Shown here in pieces: positions 37,601-52,600 of a stretch of DNA of 64,000 nucleotides (positions within the stretch are counted from its first letter, which is position 1; each line of letters begins with the position of its first letter). The DNA lies in the NCBI GenBank assembly GCA_000231825.2, contig JH720315.1, positions 455,645 to 519,644 of the forward strand, in the 5' to 3' direction. Both the position numbers and the translations under genes were made by a program. Source of the stretch: Tetrahymena elliotti 4EA. Taxonomy: Eukaryota > Ciliophora > Oligohymenophorea > Hymenostomatida > Tetrahymenidae. The notes beneath the pieces were generated by a model that was not told the origin of the DNA, searched no databases, and saw only the letters and a program-made list of their open reading frames with translations.

Positions 37601-40600
37601 TGCCAAATTTTTTATGAATGTTGAATTTTAAATCTAAACTGAAGAAAAGTTTATATAAACCGCAGCTCCATTCTCATAAGCTTAGTTATTCTTAAATAGA
37701 GAATTCGAAATCTAAATTTAGTTTACTTTTCTTGGTTGAAGGTTCCTTTTATTGCTTTATAATGGGATCAAATTTTTTTAAATATATAACCCTGATCCTC
37801 TTTTTGCAGTATTAGATTCAAAAGAAGATTTAAATATATCTAAATATGAGGCTACTATTTAGATAATGCCTTAAGCACACAATTTACAAATGTTATTATT
37901 TGAATTTAAGTTCGTAATTTGATTATATGTGCTATTATAATATGCTATATTTTGAATTGACTAACTGGATACAGTATTTTGTTTAAGTCCATAGATGTTA
38001 GTGTTATTTTAAATTGTACAATTAGATATGTATAATTCATTAATTTAATTAAAACTAATTAGATTGATGAAAAAAATGCTTTGCTCATAAATATTATTAA
38101 AATCTAACAAAGTATTTGTATTAGTTATTAAGAAAATTCTCTAAAATAAAAGACTGTTAATTTATTGTAAGCTTATTTCATTAGCTTTATCAGAAAATAT
38201 TTTATATTTAGAATCCTAAATTTAAACATAGTTAGCATTATTAATATAGAATTTTGAGCTCATTTTACTTGATAAAATATTTTATAAGTAAAATTTTTCT
38301 GAAATTATTTCTATCTTACTTAATGATACAATTTGTTTTAGTAAGACTATTGTCTTAGCTGAAATTAGGTTATTAACATAGAGATTACTACCTAAAATAG
38401 AAAAATTATTTTCAAATTAACTTTTTTCTATTTCAATAAAAGTTCTTGGTTAATTAGATGTTTAAAATGATATTGCACCTCCTCCATATGAAGCAAAATT
38501 TGATATAAATTAACAATTCTAGACAATAAAATCTTAGCTATTCGAAAATAAAGAGCCAATGAGTATAGCCCCTCCTTTTGATTCAGAGTCATCATTACTA
38601 TAAGCACTATTACCAATAAAATAAGATTCTAAAAGCAATAACCTTCCTTTACTTTTAGGATCCCAAAAGATAGCTCCACCTTAAAAAGCTAAACCATTCA
38701 AATACTTTGATCTATATGAAATAAATAGCTCACTTCTAATAGAAATAAACCCACCATTTTTAGTTTATTTAATCACCTTGAAATTATTTTAATTTAGATG
38801 AACTGTATTTGTGAAATTAGAATTTGTAATATTTATTAATTTAACTTCACCATTAATCCAGTTCAAAGGGTTATCAATATCTAAATCTTAAAAATTACAA
38901 CTATCAATAAATAATTCCACAGTCTGTGCACTAAACTAAAATCCTAAAGAGTTAGAGCCTGTTGTTATCTGTTAATTATTTGAAAAATTAAAATTCTTTT
39001 AACAAATTAAAATTATTTAAAAAAAAAATCTAAACTTTTTTTTTTATAGAAAATAAAATTTACTCCATGTATAAGTATCTCTGTAAAGAATTGTGAGAAC
39101 TAAATATTTTTTATTGAAACAGTAGTGTCTAAAACAGAATTTAGAGACAAAAAAGAGCATTCTTAAAAGTTTTTTTAAATAACTATTCCAATATTTTTGC
39201 ACACAATCTTATCAATATTGATTTAAATAGGTATATTACGTTTATGATAGTATTTTTGTAAATTAAATTAATTGTTTTTTATTTCAATAAAGTTATTAGA
39301 AATTCTAATATTTTCAATTTTAAATCCAACAAAAGAGATTATGTTTAATGATTAATTTATTTAGCACAAAATTGGAGATATTATACCCTTTTATGTTTAA
39401 GAAATTTAAACTAATTCTATAAAAACACAAGCAACTAAAGATGTTTTTAAGAATAAAAACTCGTTACTATATATTATTATTATTTTTTGAATTTTAACAT
39501 AGTTTAAACCTGAAAGTGCAATCAGTAATTACAAGTTTTTAGAGAGAAAATTATTTCTTTACAAATCAAAATTAGAAATTTCAGAAGTTCTATTAAAAAA
39601 AGTATTGTAGTCTAAAAATATGCCATAGAAATATTCTGAGTATATTTAATTGTCCTTGATAGATACATCTTAAAATAAAGATTTGGTATTTAATATCTCA
39701 AGACTGTCATACTGAAAAAAAAAGCTGTAATTTTGAATTTTATTATTATTTAAGCAAAAATTGGTAACTTGGAAGGTATTTGATGTTATAAGAGTAGCCC
39801 CTAATAAATTATTTGATATTAACTGAGTTTCACTAAACTTCATGTTATTTATATTTAGATCATTTAAATATATAGAATATAAAATGATTGAACCTTCTGA
39901 AAATTCACATTAAAAGAATGTAGCTTTATCAAGTAAAACTTTAGTTATTGAGTCTTGAATGTAAAAGTATCCTATATCAAATATCTTTGTTTGATTTTTA
40001 AATTTTGATTATTCAAAAGAAATGTTTGTTATATTGATAGTAGCATTAAGTACATTAATCGAAAATAAAGACCCTTTATTCATAGTTACCTATTATTTTC
40101 AATTTATAAAATTTCAAAAAAAATTAAGAACATTTCTAATTATTTATTTTTGATACAAAATTTTATTAAATTTTTACATTAAAAAGTTTTAGTTGGTCAA
40201 TCTTCAGTTCCAGCTAAGCATTATCATTTGCTTATAAATCAATTACTTTGGAGTCATTAATTTCAATATTTTAGAATAATACTCTCTCTAATGAAACCAA
40301 TGACTAATCTTATGTTAATATTTTAAATTCTAAACGTTAGCCATTCAAATATTGGTTTTGCAAAAATATACAATCAAGTATTTCAAATTTCTTAATAGTA
40401 CTGCTTTAAGCAATTAAACCAAAAAAATTACCACTTCGGTACTACTGAAATGTTATTTTTTCTATGAAAACCTAATTAAAGCCAATTATTTTCAAAGGTT
40501 ACTATTATTAGAATTATAGATACATTCCTTGATTAGAAGTTTAAGAAGTTATGTTTAGATTTATTTACTTTAAAGATCTAATTTAGTCTTTAAGTTTTGT

Positions 40601-43600
40601 GATAAATGTTTAACTGTTTTCTTCAATACACTAATCCTCCAAAAATATGAGTTAAACTTCTAACTCTTTTACTTGTAATTCATTATAATACACAATAGCT
40701 TATTCAAATTAAAATTCATCAAGTATAAATTCATCAAAATTAATTTCATTGATTCGATTATAATTTAAAGGATTTTGTAAAGAACCAACTCCTAATTAAC
40801 TGTTTTAATCCATACATTTTATGTAAATGGTTCTCTATTTTTTATAGTAACAACCTTACTCTGTATTTTAACAAAGATAGCATGATCTTCTTTCTTTATC
40901 ATAAACTATATTGTAATTCTGAAGTACAAAATTAAAATTTTTCTTACATGATAAACATTTAGAATCATATAAAAAATAAGGGTTTTAACTTATGTCGCTT
41001 TCATTTTAGCAAGTCTCACACCTAGATAAAAGAGATAAAATATGATTTTTAAATAAATAAATAAATAATAAATTTACATTAAAGGGCATATTTAACAATC
41101 ATCTCCTTCTGATGAAAGACTTATCATGCTTTGAATATTAGGAATAGCATTTTACTTATAATATAACATTCCTATGAAATATTAAATTGGACTTATCAGT
41201 TATAAAAGCATTTGATTGTTACATTATATGCATCTTGGTTTGTTTTCAATTAAAATACACAAAGAACAGTATTTTCCACATTTTATTTTTATGCATGTTT
41301 TTGACTGCTAATCAAAGTAATACCCTTCTTGACATTCTGTGCAAAAAAGCTAATAGTTAGTAGAAGTATTATTATAATTTAATCTTTCTCTAATATTGAG
41401 CTTTACTCTCTTGTAAACTAACTAAGAAGTTAAATTAAAAGTTCTTGTACCTAAAATATCAAAAATGTTTTAACACTATAAATGAAATTAAAAATACCTT
41501 CATAGCACTTTGAGCATCCTTAAGGACATTAGATGCATCCATTAATAGAGGGAATACTATATTTATCTTAACATGATGTGCATTAATAAATTTGATTTTG
41601 AGAGACTGGATCTTAATACAAAAAACATTAACTACACCCATAATTCTTAATTTAGAAAAAGTAAATAATTTAAAAATTAATAAAAATAAGCATACATTAT
41701 TTTAGCAAATTTCATCTTAGCATCTTGGTGGATCATAAATTAAGTTAAGAATGTTACCATTTTTACAAAACAAACATTATTTATCAGCTTAGTTTTCTAA
41801 ACAATTTGAACATTTTAAAAAAGAAATATCTTCTCTACATCCTTATTTACACTCTTTTTAATTATTAAATAAAGTATATCCATCATTACATTATTTACAA
41901 ATAAAGTTAATATTATCTGCATTTTATTGATAGGACCATAAGTTTTCTGATAAATCAATATTTTCATTTCCTTAATTTACTAAAACACTATTATGAGAAC
42001 ACTAAGAAATAAATTATTAGCATTGTATACCTATTCGTTAAAAATTAAATTAAAAATTTTATTTCAAAGTTATTTTTACCATCATATGATAAGAAGAAAC
42101 CATCTTAGCATTTAACACACTTTTGAATGTATTTATCTTCATTGAATTAAGTTTATGAAATAATTTTTAGTATTTAAGTATCATAATTTAAAACAGAATT
42201 CTAATTTTCTTTAAATAATATAACATAAATTGTAATTTTTTAAAAATTAACTATTATGAAAAAATAATTATTTTTATGATTTTGAGTAATTTAGATATTA
42301 AAATTTTAGAGTAAAAATCTAAAAGCATTGAATGAAAAAATAAAGTAAATAATTTTTTTATGTGTAAAGCATGTTAAAATTACCATATTAGCAATAATCA
42401 CAGCTTTGGCCACACTTTATGCAAGATGATAAATCAAAAGATACTAAATATCCCGTTTGACAACTCAAACAAATTAATTAAAAATTGTAATAGCTTTCTT
42501 GTAAAGGATCCAAGTTGATTTATTTTTTTAGTTAAGCATATCCAGTAATAAAAGTAGCAAATTCACAAACATTACAGTTTGAAGGGCATTATTAGCATAT
42601 CCCATTAGTTAAAATATAACCTTAATCACATTTTGCACATTTTGCTTGGTTTTAATTGCTTTGAATACAAGAATAGCACCCTTAAGAACCTAGAATAATA
42701 CAATTTTAATTTCAGTAAATTATTAGAAAAAAGAAATTACATAGATTAGAAAGGTAGGAGACCAATTCTAATTTGCTATCTACAATAAAATTATTCACTT
42801 GAAATTAATTTAATACAATTTAAGCATTTGAATTAAATTAACCAATATAATTTTAACATGTTTTATATTTGTTAGTAGCTTCTTACCTAATAAAGTAATT
42901 AAGTAATTAAGATATGAGTAACTAATATTATTAAAGTTATTAAATATACCAATCATATTCAGATGAACAGTCAAGACATTTATAAGTTGGTGTAGTAGTG
43001 TAATATTAAGATATTTAACCATACTAGTACTATTGATTATTGCATTTTAGGCAAGCCTATTAGTTTTGAGAGATGCTATACAAAAAATAACCTTCTATGC
43101 ATTTTGTACAATATTTTTCTGTGTTACAAGAATAACATCTTTTAACATAAAAAGGAAAATGTTTAAAAATGTAAATTTTATGAATAATTAAATACCCTAA
43201 AGGACATTTTTATGTTTAATTTGATAAACAAAAATTTTGGTCATAACAATCTTCTTTCACATAAGTTAATTTCATATTAAAGTATTACTATTAAGGGATA
43301 GGTTACAAACTAGATATTTATTCTGCACTGTAGCACTCTTAATTTCCAGGATTCATAAAATAGGAATTACATAGTAAACATTCTTTATTGTTATTTGATA
43401 TATTTTAGCAGAAGCCTTTAGTATTAGTACAATACATATTTCCATTTGAGTCTGGCACTTCTAAATTTTAAAGCATACACAAGCTCTAATCATATTATTG
43501 TGTAAAACAATTATTCCCTTTAATCAAGTTTAACAAATTCTCTTAAGTCAAACATTTACCATTATTATTTAGAATGCAGTAATTATTTGGGCAAATTTAA

Positions 43601-46600
43601 CAGCTATTACTTTACAAACTAGTACACAACCCTAAATAATTTAATTTATTTTTTAATTTATTTCTAATAAAAAAGAAAAAAACTATGAAGTTATTTAAAA
43701 CCTCTTTGAATATATGGATATTATGATATACCTTATGCATCAGCGCAATACATTGTGTGTTGCTAAACAAGCTTTTGGCATGTTTTATTATTATTTGTTG
43801 ATAAACATGAACTATAATCACATTTACTACAGTTACCATTATTTGTACAAAAACCATCTTAGTCAATACACATTCCTTAACTAGTTTCAATGGCTTTGCA
43901 AGATAAAGATTATGGGTCTAAACAAAACATTCCAGGTGCGCATTATATCTAAGATTAAAAATATTTTAGTAATTTTAATAATATAAAAATAAATACAGCT
44001 ATTGGTTCTTCTTATTTTAAGCAATAACTTGTATCTTTTTATATTCCTTTGTATAATAATTTAGTCAAAAATGCTTAGCTTTAATTAATAAATATTACCA
44101 ATGGTTAAAATATTTGAATAACTTAATTTATAGCAAGCTAAAAGACCTTCTTATGAATTGAGCAAACAATAACTTTTTAAAAATAAAACTTTATTAGTGA
44201 AAATGATTATCTTTACTTAATTTACCCCTCTTTATAGCAATTAGATGCACCAAATTTTCCTGTATCTTATTTCTCTAGGCATAAATGAGTATTTAATTCT
44301 TTTCCTGGATATTTTTCTGATAGGGGGATACATTCTCCTTATGAAATGCAAAATTGCTATTAACACTTACTAACATATTTTACATCTTAAGGTAAGCAAA
44401 TATGAGTAATAAAATCTCTTCCTATTTTATTTATGTCTTTCTCTGAGTCCATGGCTTCACATTGATAATTATTACTAGTATTTAAACAATACATGCCATC
44501 CATACAACCAATACTATTTTCTAATTTTCAAAAATTTTTAAATAATTTGGATAAAAATAAGATATTTACATTAATACAAATCTTAGCATTAATGATTTAC
44601 ATTTTTAGCTTTGTATATCAAATTTGGATAAATAGAATCATACATTTAGACTAATTAGCATTTTTGAAAACCATTTCTATTTAAAATTATTATTTTTGTA
44701 TATTTAAAATTTAAAAATCAATAGTTCTAAATAATTCTAAGTAATAAGTACCCAATTTCAAGTATGCAGTAATTTATCCCAAAGCAAGAGACTATTTCTA
44801 TTTTTATAAATAATTTTAACCAATAAATTTAGATAAAAAAATTTTACATTATTGAGTAATTTAGTCTTACACCAAACACATTTGCTATCTATCTATTCCT
44901 ATTATATAATCACCCTTGGCAAGTGTTCCTTCTACTAAACAAAAATCTTTCATAGTTTATGAATAAGTATAAAGGCATGAACCTGTTACACAAGTTTCAA
45001 TACTATCTCCATTGCTAGCTGGAGATAAATATGGTAAACAAAAACCTGTAATTTTTTATCTAGCAAAGTGGTTAAGGTTTTGTTATAACAGTAAAGAAAG
45101 GCATTGGAATTAATTTTAATTGTCTAGGCAATATTATCCAGCCATACACCTAATTTTAAGATAATTTATTTATTTATTTTATTTATTTAAAATCATACCT
45201 AAATGCATTAGGTTAATTCTACTAAACACAATATCCATCAACATCAATTCCTACTCTCTCTAAATTTTAGTCAAAAGGAAAACATCCTTCATTAGAATTT
45301 TAATTATTAACATCTTATTTTAACTTACAGTGATTAAATGAGCAGCTTTTTATTTCTTTAATAATTTTAGATTAAATTAAAGTAAAATCTAAATTAAAAG
45401 ATACAATCATAAAACATTCCTCTTATGGCACATTCACCATTTTATAATTTTCCCTATTTTAATAATATTTAGACAAAAGTTATTTACTCTGAATAATAGC
45501 ATATTAATTCAGATAAAAAAAATGATATTTTATATCAAAATTAGTTATGAATAATAAGTAGCAACCAATAATAATTTAATTTTTATAATATTTACTGAGT
45601 GATTTTATTCTATGTCATTGATATAAAAGCATGCTTAGAAGTCTTTATCAAAACAAACTTAATTGTCAGTTGTACATTCTGTGCTTACAGGTTAGCCATA
45701 AGTTAAACAATTATAATCAGCATTTCTTCCAATAAATTTTTAATCATATTTTTGACATTAATTATCATTAATACAAAACCTATTTAAAAAAACTAAGATA
45801 ATATAAAATTTATTAATTATTTTACCCACTTTAACATTGAATAACGGATAAATTAGCTTTCTAATTTTAATTTAAGCACAAAAATTTAAATGAATCTACT
45901 CCAATGTTTACTTTATTATCTAAAATTCTTATATAACCTTACTTATCCTAACAGTAGTTTTATCTTAGGTTCACCAAATCTTTTTTTAAATTGATTTTAA
46001 ATTTGTTTCTTAAAAAAAAGGATTTACTTGAAGGATATCCTAAAATATTAGTTAATTAATCTTAAACAGCACATTATTTTGTTTCCTAAATATACCCAAT
46101 GTATTCATTTGAATTTGGATATATCACACAAAATGATTGGCTTGTTTTCACTAAACATATATTCTACATATCATCTAAGCAGGCATCAACTCCTCCTTAA
46201 GATAATTATTAATTTTATAAACACTAAAATTCTTTTTGGTCCCTTCCAATAAATTTATCTTTAGAAAGCTAGTAACATTTCTTATTCAAAGTACATCCAT
46301 TACCTAATGAACCAAAATTTAATGTTTCAGTGCATTAAAAATTATCAGAATCAAAACAAACAGTATATGAATCAAAACCACATCTATTTTTTAAATTATT
46401 TAGAAAATTTATTCACTTTTTTTAATTTTACTCAAATGATATTATTTGAAAAAAATAATTTAAATTTTTTTAAATAGTTTAAATGATTTTTTAAATTTTT
46501 AACTTTTTTTAGAATTTAGTAATCAAAATAAATGAATGAATACCAAAACAATTTAGAAATAGATTTATTTTATGTTTTATTTTTAACTAACACTTAATTT

Positions 46601-49600
46601 TTATTGTTTGGAAAGAAAGAGATAAGGTTAATCAAATTTGAAAACTTTTTCCATTTTAAAATCTTGAATAATTTTTTGTATTTACTTATTTTTAATTTTT
46701 TCATAAAAAAAATTTCTTAAAGATTGTTAAAATCTATTTTTAATGAACTCAGATTAGAAACTTATAATAAAAATTATAATGACTGTCTTTAAAAATTAAT
46801 AATTTTAATTTTATTTAAAATATTCACAAAAAATAAATTATTTTAATTCCCCATTTAAAAATATCTTTTCATTAAATTTTCTAGCAGCTTCACTAAAATT
46901 TTATCATAAATCATTAAATAAGTATTTTTTTATTCAAAATAAGAATTATTTTCTTTCCCTATTCTATGTGCAGATAATATTTTTAAAGATCGCATTTTAA
47001 GATTAAAAATTTTGTTATAAATATATAAAATATAAAGATTTACCTAACAGTAATTTGTTCATCTATTCCTAAACAATATCCATCAGAATTAATACCAACT
47101 AATTGGGAGTTAAAAGGAAAGCAACCTTCTTAAGTTTAATTTTTAAGTTTACAATAATTTTAAGAACACTTTTTTATTCCTTTCAAAATAAAATAGTTAA
47201 ATAAGATTTATATTTGTAAAAATTTACCTGAATAATATTTGCTGCTCGTTGCACAAGAACCATTTATTTATTTTCCCTAAATAACATTTAAATGATATTT
47301 TTATTTACATTAATTATAAAAATTTACTGATCTGGTTACATCTTTATCATTAATAAATACACACATAGAATTTACTTTGTCTTAACATACTTGATCAATC
47401 TACTAGCATTCTATACTAAATTATTGTTCTTATTTTAAACAATTATATTTTGCATCTCTTCCAATATAAACTTAATCATATGGTATACACTCTTTATCTT
47501 AATTTATAATTTTATCAGATATACAATATCTATTAGTTAATAAGTAAAAACTTTAAAATAAATTATATATTTTTTAAATGAAACTTCTTACCCAGTAAAA
47601 CACTAAACTATTTCTTCTTTTGGTTTCTAATTTTTTTATAAGCACAAGTAATTAAACTTATCAACTCCTATGTTTTTTGAACTATCTAATTTTCTTATAT
47701 ACCCATTTTAATCTTAGCAATAGTCTTTCTTCAAATTTTTTATTCCTAAAATAATTAATCATTAGAAAAACACATCTTAAATAAAAAATTACTTGCAATA
47801 ACTTTTGATTAATATGCTAATTTATTATTTACAGCACAATTTTAATTATCAATAACATAACCTAAATACTCGCTGCTTTTTGGGTAAATAACGCAAAATT
47901 ATTAAGCATCTTTTACAAGGCAAATATTTTCACTATCATCATAGCACTTTACATCATTATTATCTTGTGCTTTTTGTAAATTGATTAAGCAGTTTAAAGT
48001 TGTATCTCTACCTATGTAAAGACTATTAGATAAAGTTTGACATTATTTTTATAGTATACAGCCATTTCCTATAGAGCCATAATCAATTGTTAATTTGCAC
48101 TACTCTTCTTTTGTATCAAGACATATATTATTCGTTTACTCAGTGCACCTGTATATAAATAATTATTAATTTAAATTTGGAATAAAATAACTCTACCTTT
48201 TTGCTTTTTATTAGTTCAGCAAAAGACAATATTCATTCTCATCAGCACCAACTCTTTGCAAATTTAAATCAAATGGAAAACAGCCTTCTTTTGAGTTTAA
48301 ATCTGCTGAATCTTATTTCAGTTTACAATAATTACTAGAACACTTTATTATTTCTTTTTTTTTGAAAAAGTTATAAAATTAATCTTTCATAAGAAAATAT
48401 ACTTGGGTAAAATTGACTACTAGTTGCACAGTTTCCATCAATGTTTTTTGCCTATTGATTTATTTTAACTAAAAAATTATAAAATTTTTAATATTATTTT
48501 ACAGAGTGATTAGGTTCTACATTATTTATTAAAAAGCATGCTTTTAAATTTTAATCATAACACACTGAATTATCTGAGGAACACTCAGCTGAAATGGATT
48601 ATCCATTTCTCAAACAATTATAATTAGAATCTCTTCCAATTATGTCTAAATCATATTGTTTACATTGATTTGCTTCAATACAATACCTATATTTTTAAAT
48701 CATTCATTTATTTTAATTTCATTTTATTTTTTTTTTTTACCCATTTTAGCACTATATGATTGCAATTTATGGTTATTAATTTTATTGAAGGCACCTATAA
48801 TTTAAAGAATCTACTCCTATATTTAATTAATTGTCTAAAGATCTTATGTAGCCTTAATTATCTTAACAATAGTTTTTCTTCAGATTTATTAATCCTACAA
48901 ATAAAAATAATTTTTTATATAGATTAGTGATAATTAATTTACCAGCAATCAGCCCTTCTTAAAAGGTTAGTTAATCTAAAACAGCACATTATTTATTTTC
49001 AATAATATATCCTAAGTACTTTGAGTTTAATTAATAAGCTACACAAAATTATGTTGTATCCTTTACTTAACAAATATTTTGGTTATCGTTTAAGCAAATA
49101 TCAACACCTGATGCTGCTTTTTATTATTCAATCAAGCAACTTAAATTATTATCCCTTCCAACATATTAGTTGATTGATAATTAATAGCAATAACCATTTA
49201 GGATACATCCATTTCCTTAAGAACCATAATCAATTGTTAATTTACACTTTTTTGACTGAGAATCAAAACAAACTGTTTAAAATTATTATGTACAGCTTTT
49301 TATTTAAAAAATGTTAGCATATTTAATAAATCCAAATAAAAATTACCTAACTGCTTGTGATGAATCTAGTTAAACACAATACCCATTACTATCTAAACCA
49401 ACTCTTTACAAGCTAATATCAAATGGAAAACAACCTTCTTTTGAGTTTTGATTTGATGTATCTTATTTAAGCTTACAATAGTTGGTTGAACATTTTCCTA
49501 TTTCTATTTTAATTTTAAATAAATTAATAAATTATTTGTTAATTTTTTAAATTACTAGAGTAAAATTAGCTGCTAACTGCACAATTTCCATTTTAGAGAG

Positions 49601-52600
49601 TTCCCTGTTTTATAAATTTAAGTTGACATTTAATATTTTTTATTCTAAAAATTACAGAATGATTAAGTTCAGTATTGTTAATAATGAAACATGCTTTCAA
49701 AATTTAATCAAAACAAATCTAATTATTTGAAGAACATCCTACAGAATTAGATTATCCATTTTTTAAGCAATTATATTTGGAATCTCTTCCAATTATATCT
49801 AAATTATATTTTTTGCATTAATTTCCATCAATACAATACCTAAAGTTTTATACAAAAATTTTTTTAAATTAATTTTAGATATCTTTTTTACTCATTTTAA
49901 CACTGTATGATTATATTTTAAGGTTTTTGATTTTACTACAGGCACTTATAATTAAAGGAGTCAACTCCTATATTATTTAGATTATCTAGAGATCTTATGT
50001 AACCTTTTTGATCCTAGCAATAATCTTTCTTTAAATTTGTTATACCTAGAAAAAAGTACATTTTTTTTTTGAATAATAGATTAAATTTTATTTACCGGCT
50101 ATCATACCTTCTTAAAAGGTTAATTAATCTAAAACAGCACATTATTTATTTTCTATAATATATCCTAAATAATTTGAGCTTTATGGATAAACTACGCAAA
50201 ATTATAAAGAACTATTTACTAAACAAATATTTTGTTTATCATTTAAGCAAATATCAACTCCTAATGTTGCTTTTTATTAGTTCAGCAAACAATTTAAATG
50301 CTTATCTCTTCCAACATATTAATTAATAGATAATTCATAACATTAACCATTTAGAATGCATCCATTTCCTGAAGAACCATAATCAACTGTCATTTTACAT
50401 TTATTCGATTAAGAATCATAACAAACTGTCTAAAATTACTCTGTACAGCTTTTTATTTATGAAATGTTATATTATTTAATACATCCAAATAAAGAGCTAC
50501 CTAACTGCTACTGGTGAATCTAATTAAACACAATAACCATTACTATCTAAACCAATTCTTTTCAAATTTATATCGAATGGGAAACAACCTTCCTAAGAAT
50601 TTTAGTTTGTTGGATCTTATTTAAGTTTACAATAATTTTTTGAGCACTTGCCTAGTTCTAATTTTTTAGAATAAATTAAGTTATTATTCTATTTTTCAAT
50701 TTACTTGAGTAAAATTGGCTATGAACTGCGCACTACCCATTTATAAGAGTTCCCTTTTTTTAAACAATATATTAATTTTTTTAATTTTAGTAAATTTCAG
50801 TTTACAGAGTGATTAGGTTCTATATCATTTATCAAAAAGCATGCTTACTTATCTGAGTCAAAGCAAACTTAATAATCTGAGGAGCATTCGACAAAAACAG
50901 ATTATCCGTTTTTTAAGCAAATATAATTTGCATCTCTTCCAATCATCTCTAAATTATATTTTATGCACTGATTTCCATTAATACAAAACCTAAATTAAAT
51001 AAAAATTATTATTATTATTATTTTAATTAAATTAAATTGATTACCCATTTTAGCACTATATTATTGTATTTTAAGGTTATTGATTTTATTGAAGGCACTT
51101 ATAATTAAAAGAATCAACTCCTATATTGTTTTACTTGTCTAAAGATCTTATGTAACCTAAATTATCCTAACAATAGTTTTTCTTCAGGTTTATTAATCCT
51201 AAAAATAAAAAAATAATTTTTATAAATAAATAAATAAAAATTTAAATACCAGCTATCTGACCTTCTTAAAATGTTAACTAATTTAAAGTAGCACATTATT
51301 TATTTTCAATAATGTATCCTAAATAATTTGAGCTTAATTAATAAGCTACACAAAATTACATTGTTGTATCCTTTACTAAACAAATATTTTGGTTATCATT
51401 TAAGCAAATATCAACTCCTAATGTTGCTTACTAATAATTAACCAAACATTTTAAACTTTTGTCTCTTCCAATATATTATGATATTGATAATTAGTAACAC
51501 TAACCATTAATAGTGCACCCATTTCCTTAAGAACCATAGTTGATTGTAAATTTACATTATTTTAAAATAGAATCAAAGCAAATTTCTTGGCTCTGCATAC
51601 AACTGATATTTTTTTATTTTTTTAGTAATTTAACAGACTTAAAAAATTTACCTTGTAGCAATTGATTAATCTAATTTAATACAGTATCCTAGATTATCAA
51701 TTCCAACTCTCTAAGACTCTAAATCATATGGAAAGCATCCTTCATAGGAATTTTAATCATTAGGATCATATTTGAGTTTACAATAATAACTTGTGTAGCA
51801 GCTATTAATTTCTAAATTATTTTATACGCACAAATTAGCTCTTAAAATGATTAATTAATTTTACTGGAATAAAATTAGCTGTTTTAAGCACACTAGCCAT
51901 TCTCCTGCTTTCCCTATTTTATAATTTTTTATTTTTAGTAACCGATTCACAAACTAAAATATACTGATTGGGTAGGTTAACTATTTATGTAAAAGCATGA
52001 TTATAGATTGGTGTCATAGCATACTTAATTATTAGAAGAGCATTCTACAGAATATGGTTCATTATTTTTTAAGCAATTATAATTAATATCTCTTCCAATA
52101 TATTATGAATCATAGGACTTACATTGATTATCAACAATGCAATACCTAATAATTAAACGATATTATACAAAAAAAATAAAAAACAATTAAATTTACCCAT
52201 TATAACATTATAAAATTGTTGACTGCGATTATTAATTTGTCTATAAACACAAATAATTTGACTACTATATTCCAATATTAACAGAACTATCAATCAACCT
52301 GATATACCCTTAAGAGTCTTGGCAGTAATTTTATTTCAAATTCACAAGATCTTTATTTAAATTGAAATATAAAAAATTCAAATAAATGATTAATTTTTAC
52401 TTGTTATAATTCCTTATTGATGGGTTAATTTATCAAGGATTGCACATTTTTTATTTATAGAAATGTAGCCTAAGTATTATGGATTATTTGTATAAATAGA
52501 ACAAAATTAAGTTGATTCTTCTGAAACCAAACATATTTTATCTGGATCATCAAAGCATTTATCGATTCCTCCTTTAGCTATTTCCTTATCTTTAAGGCAT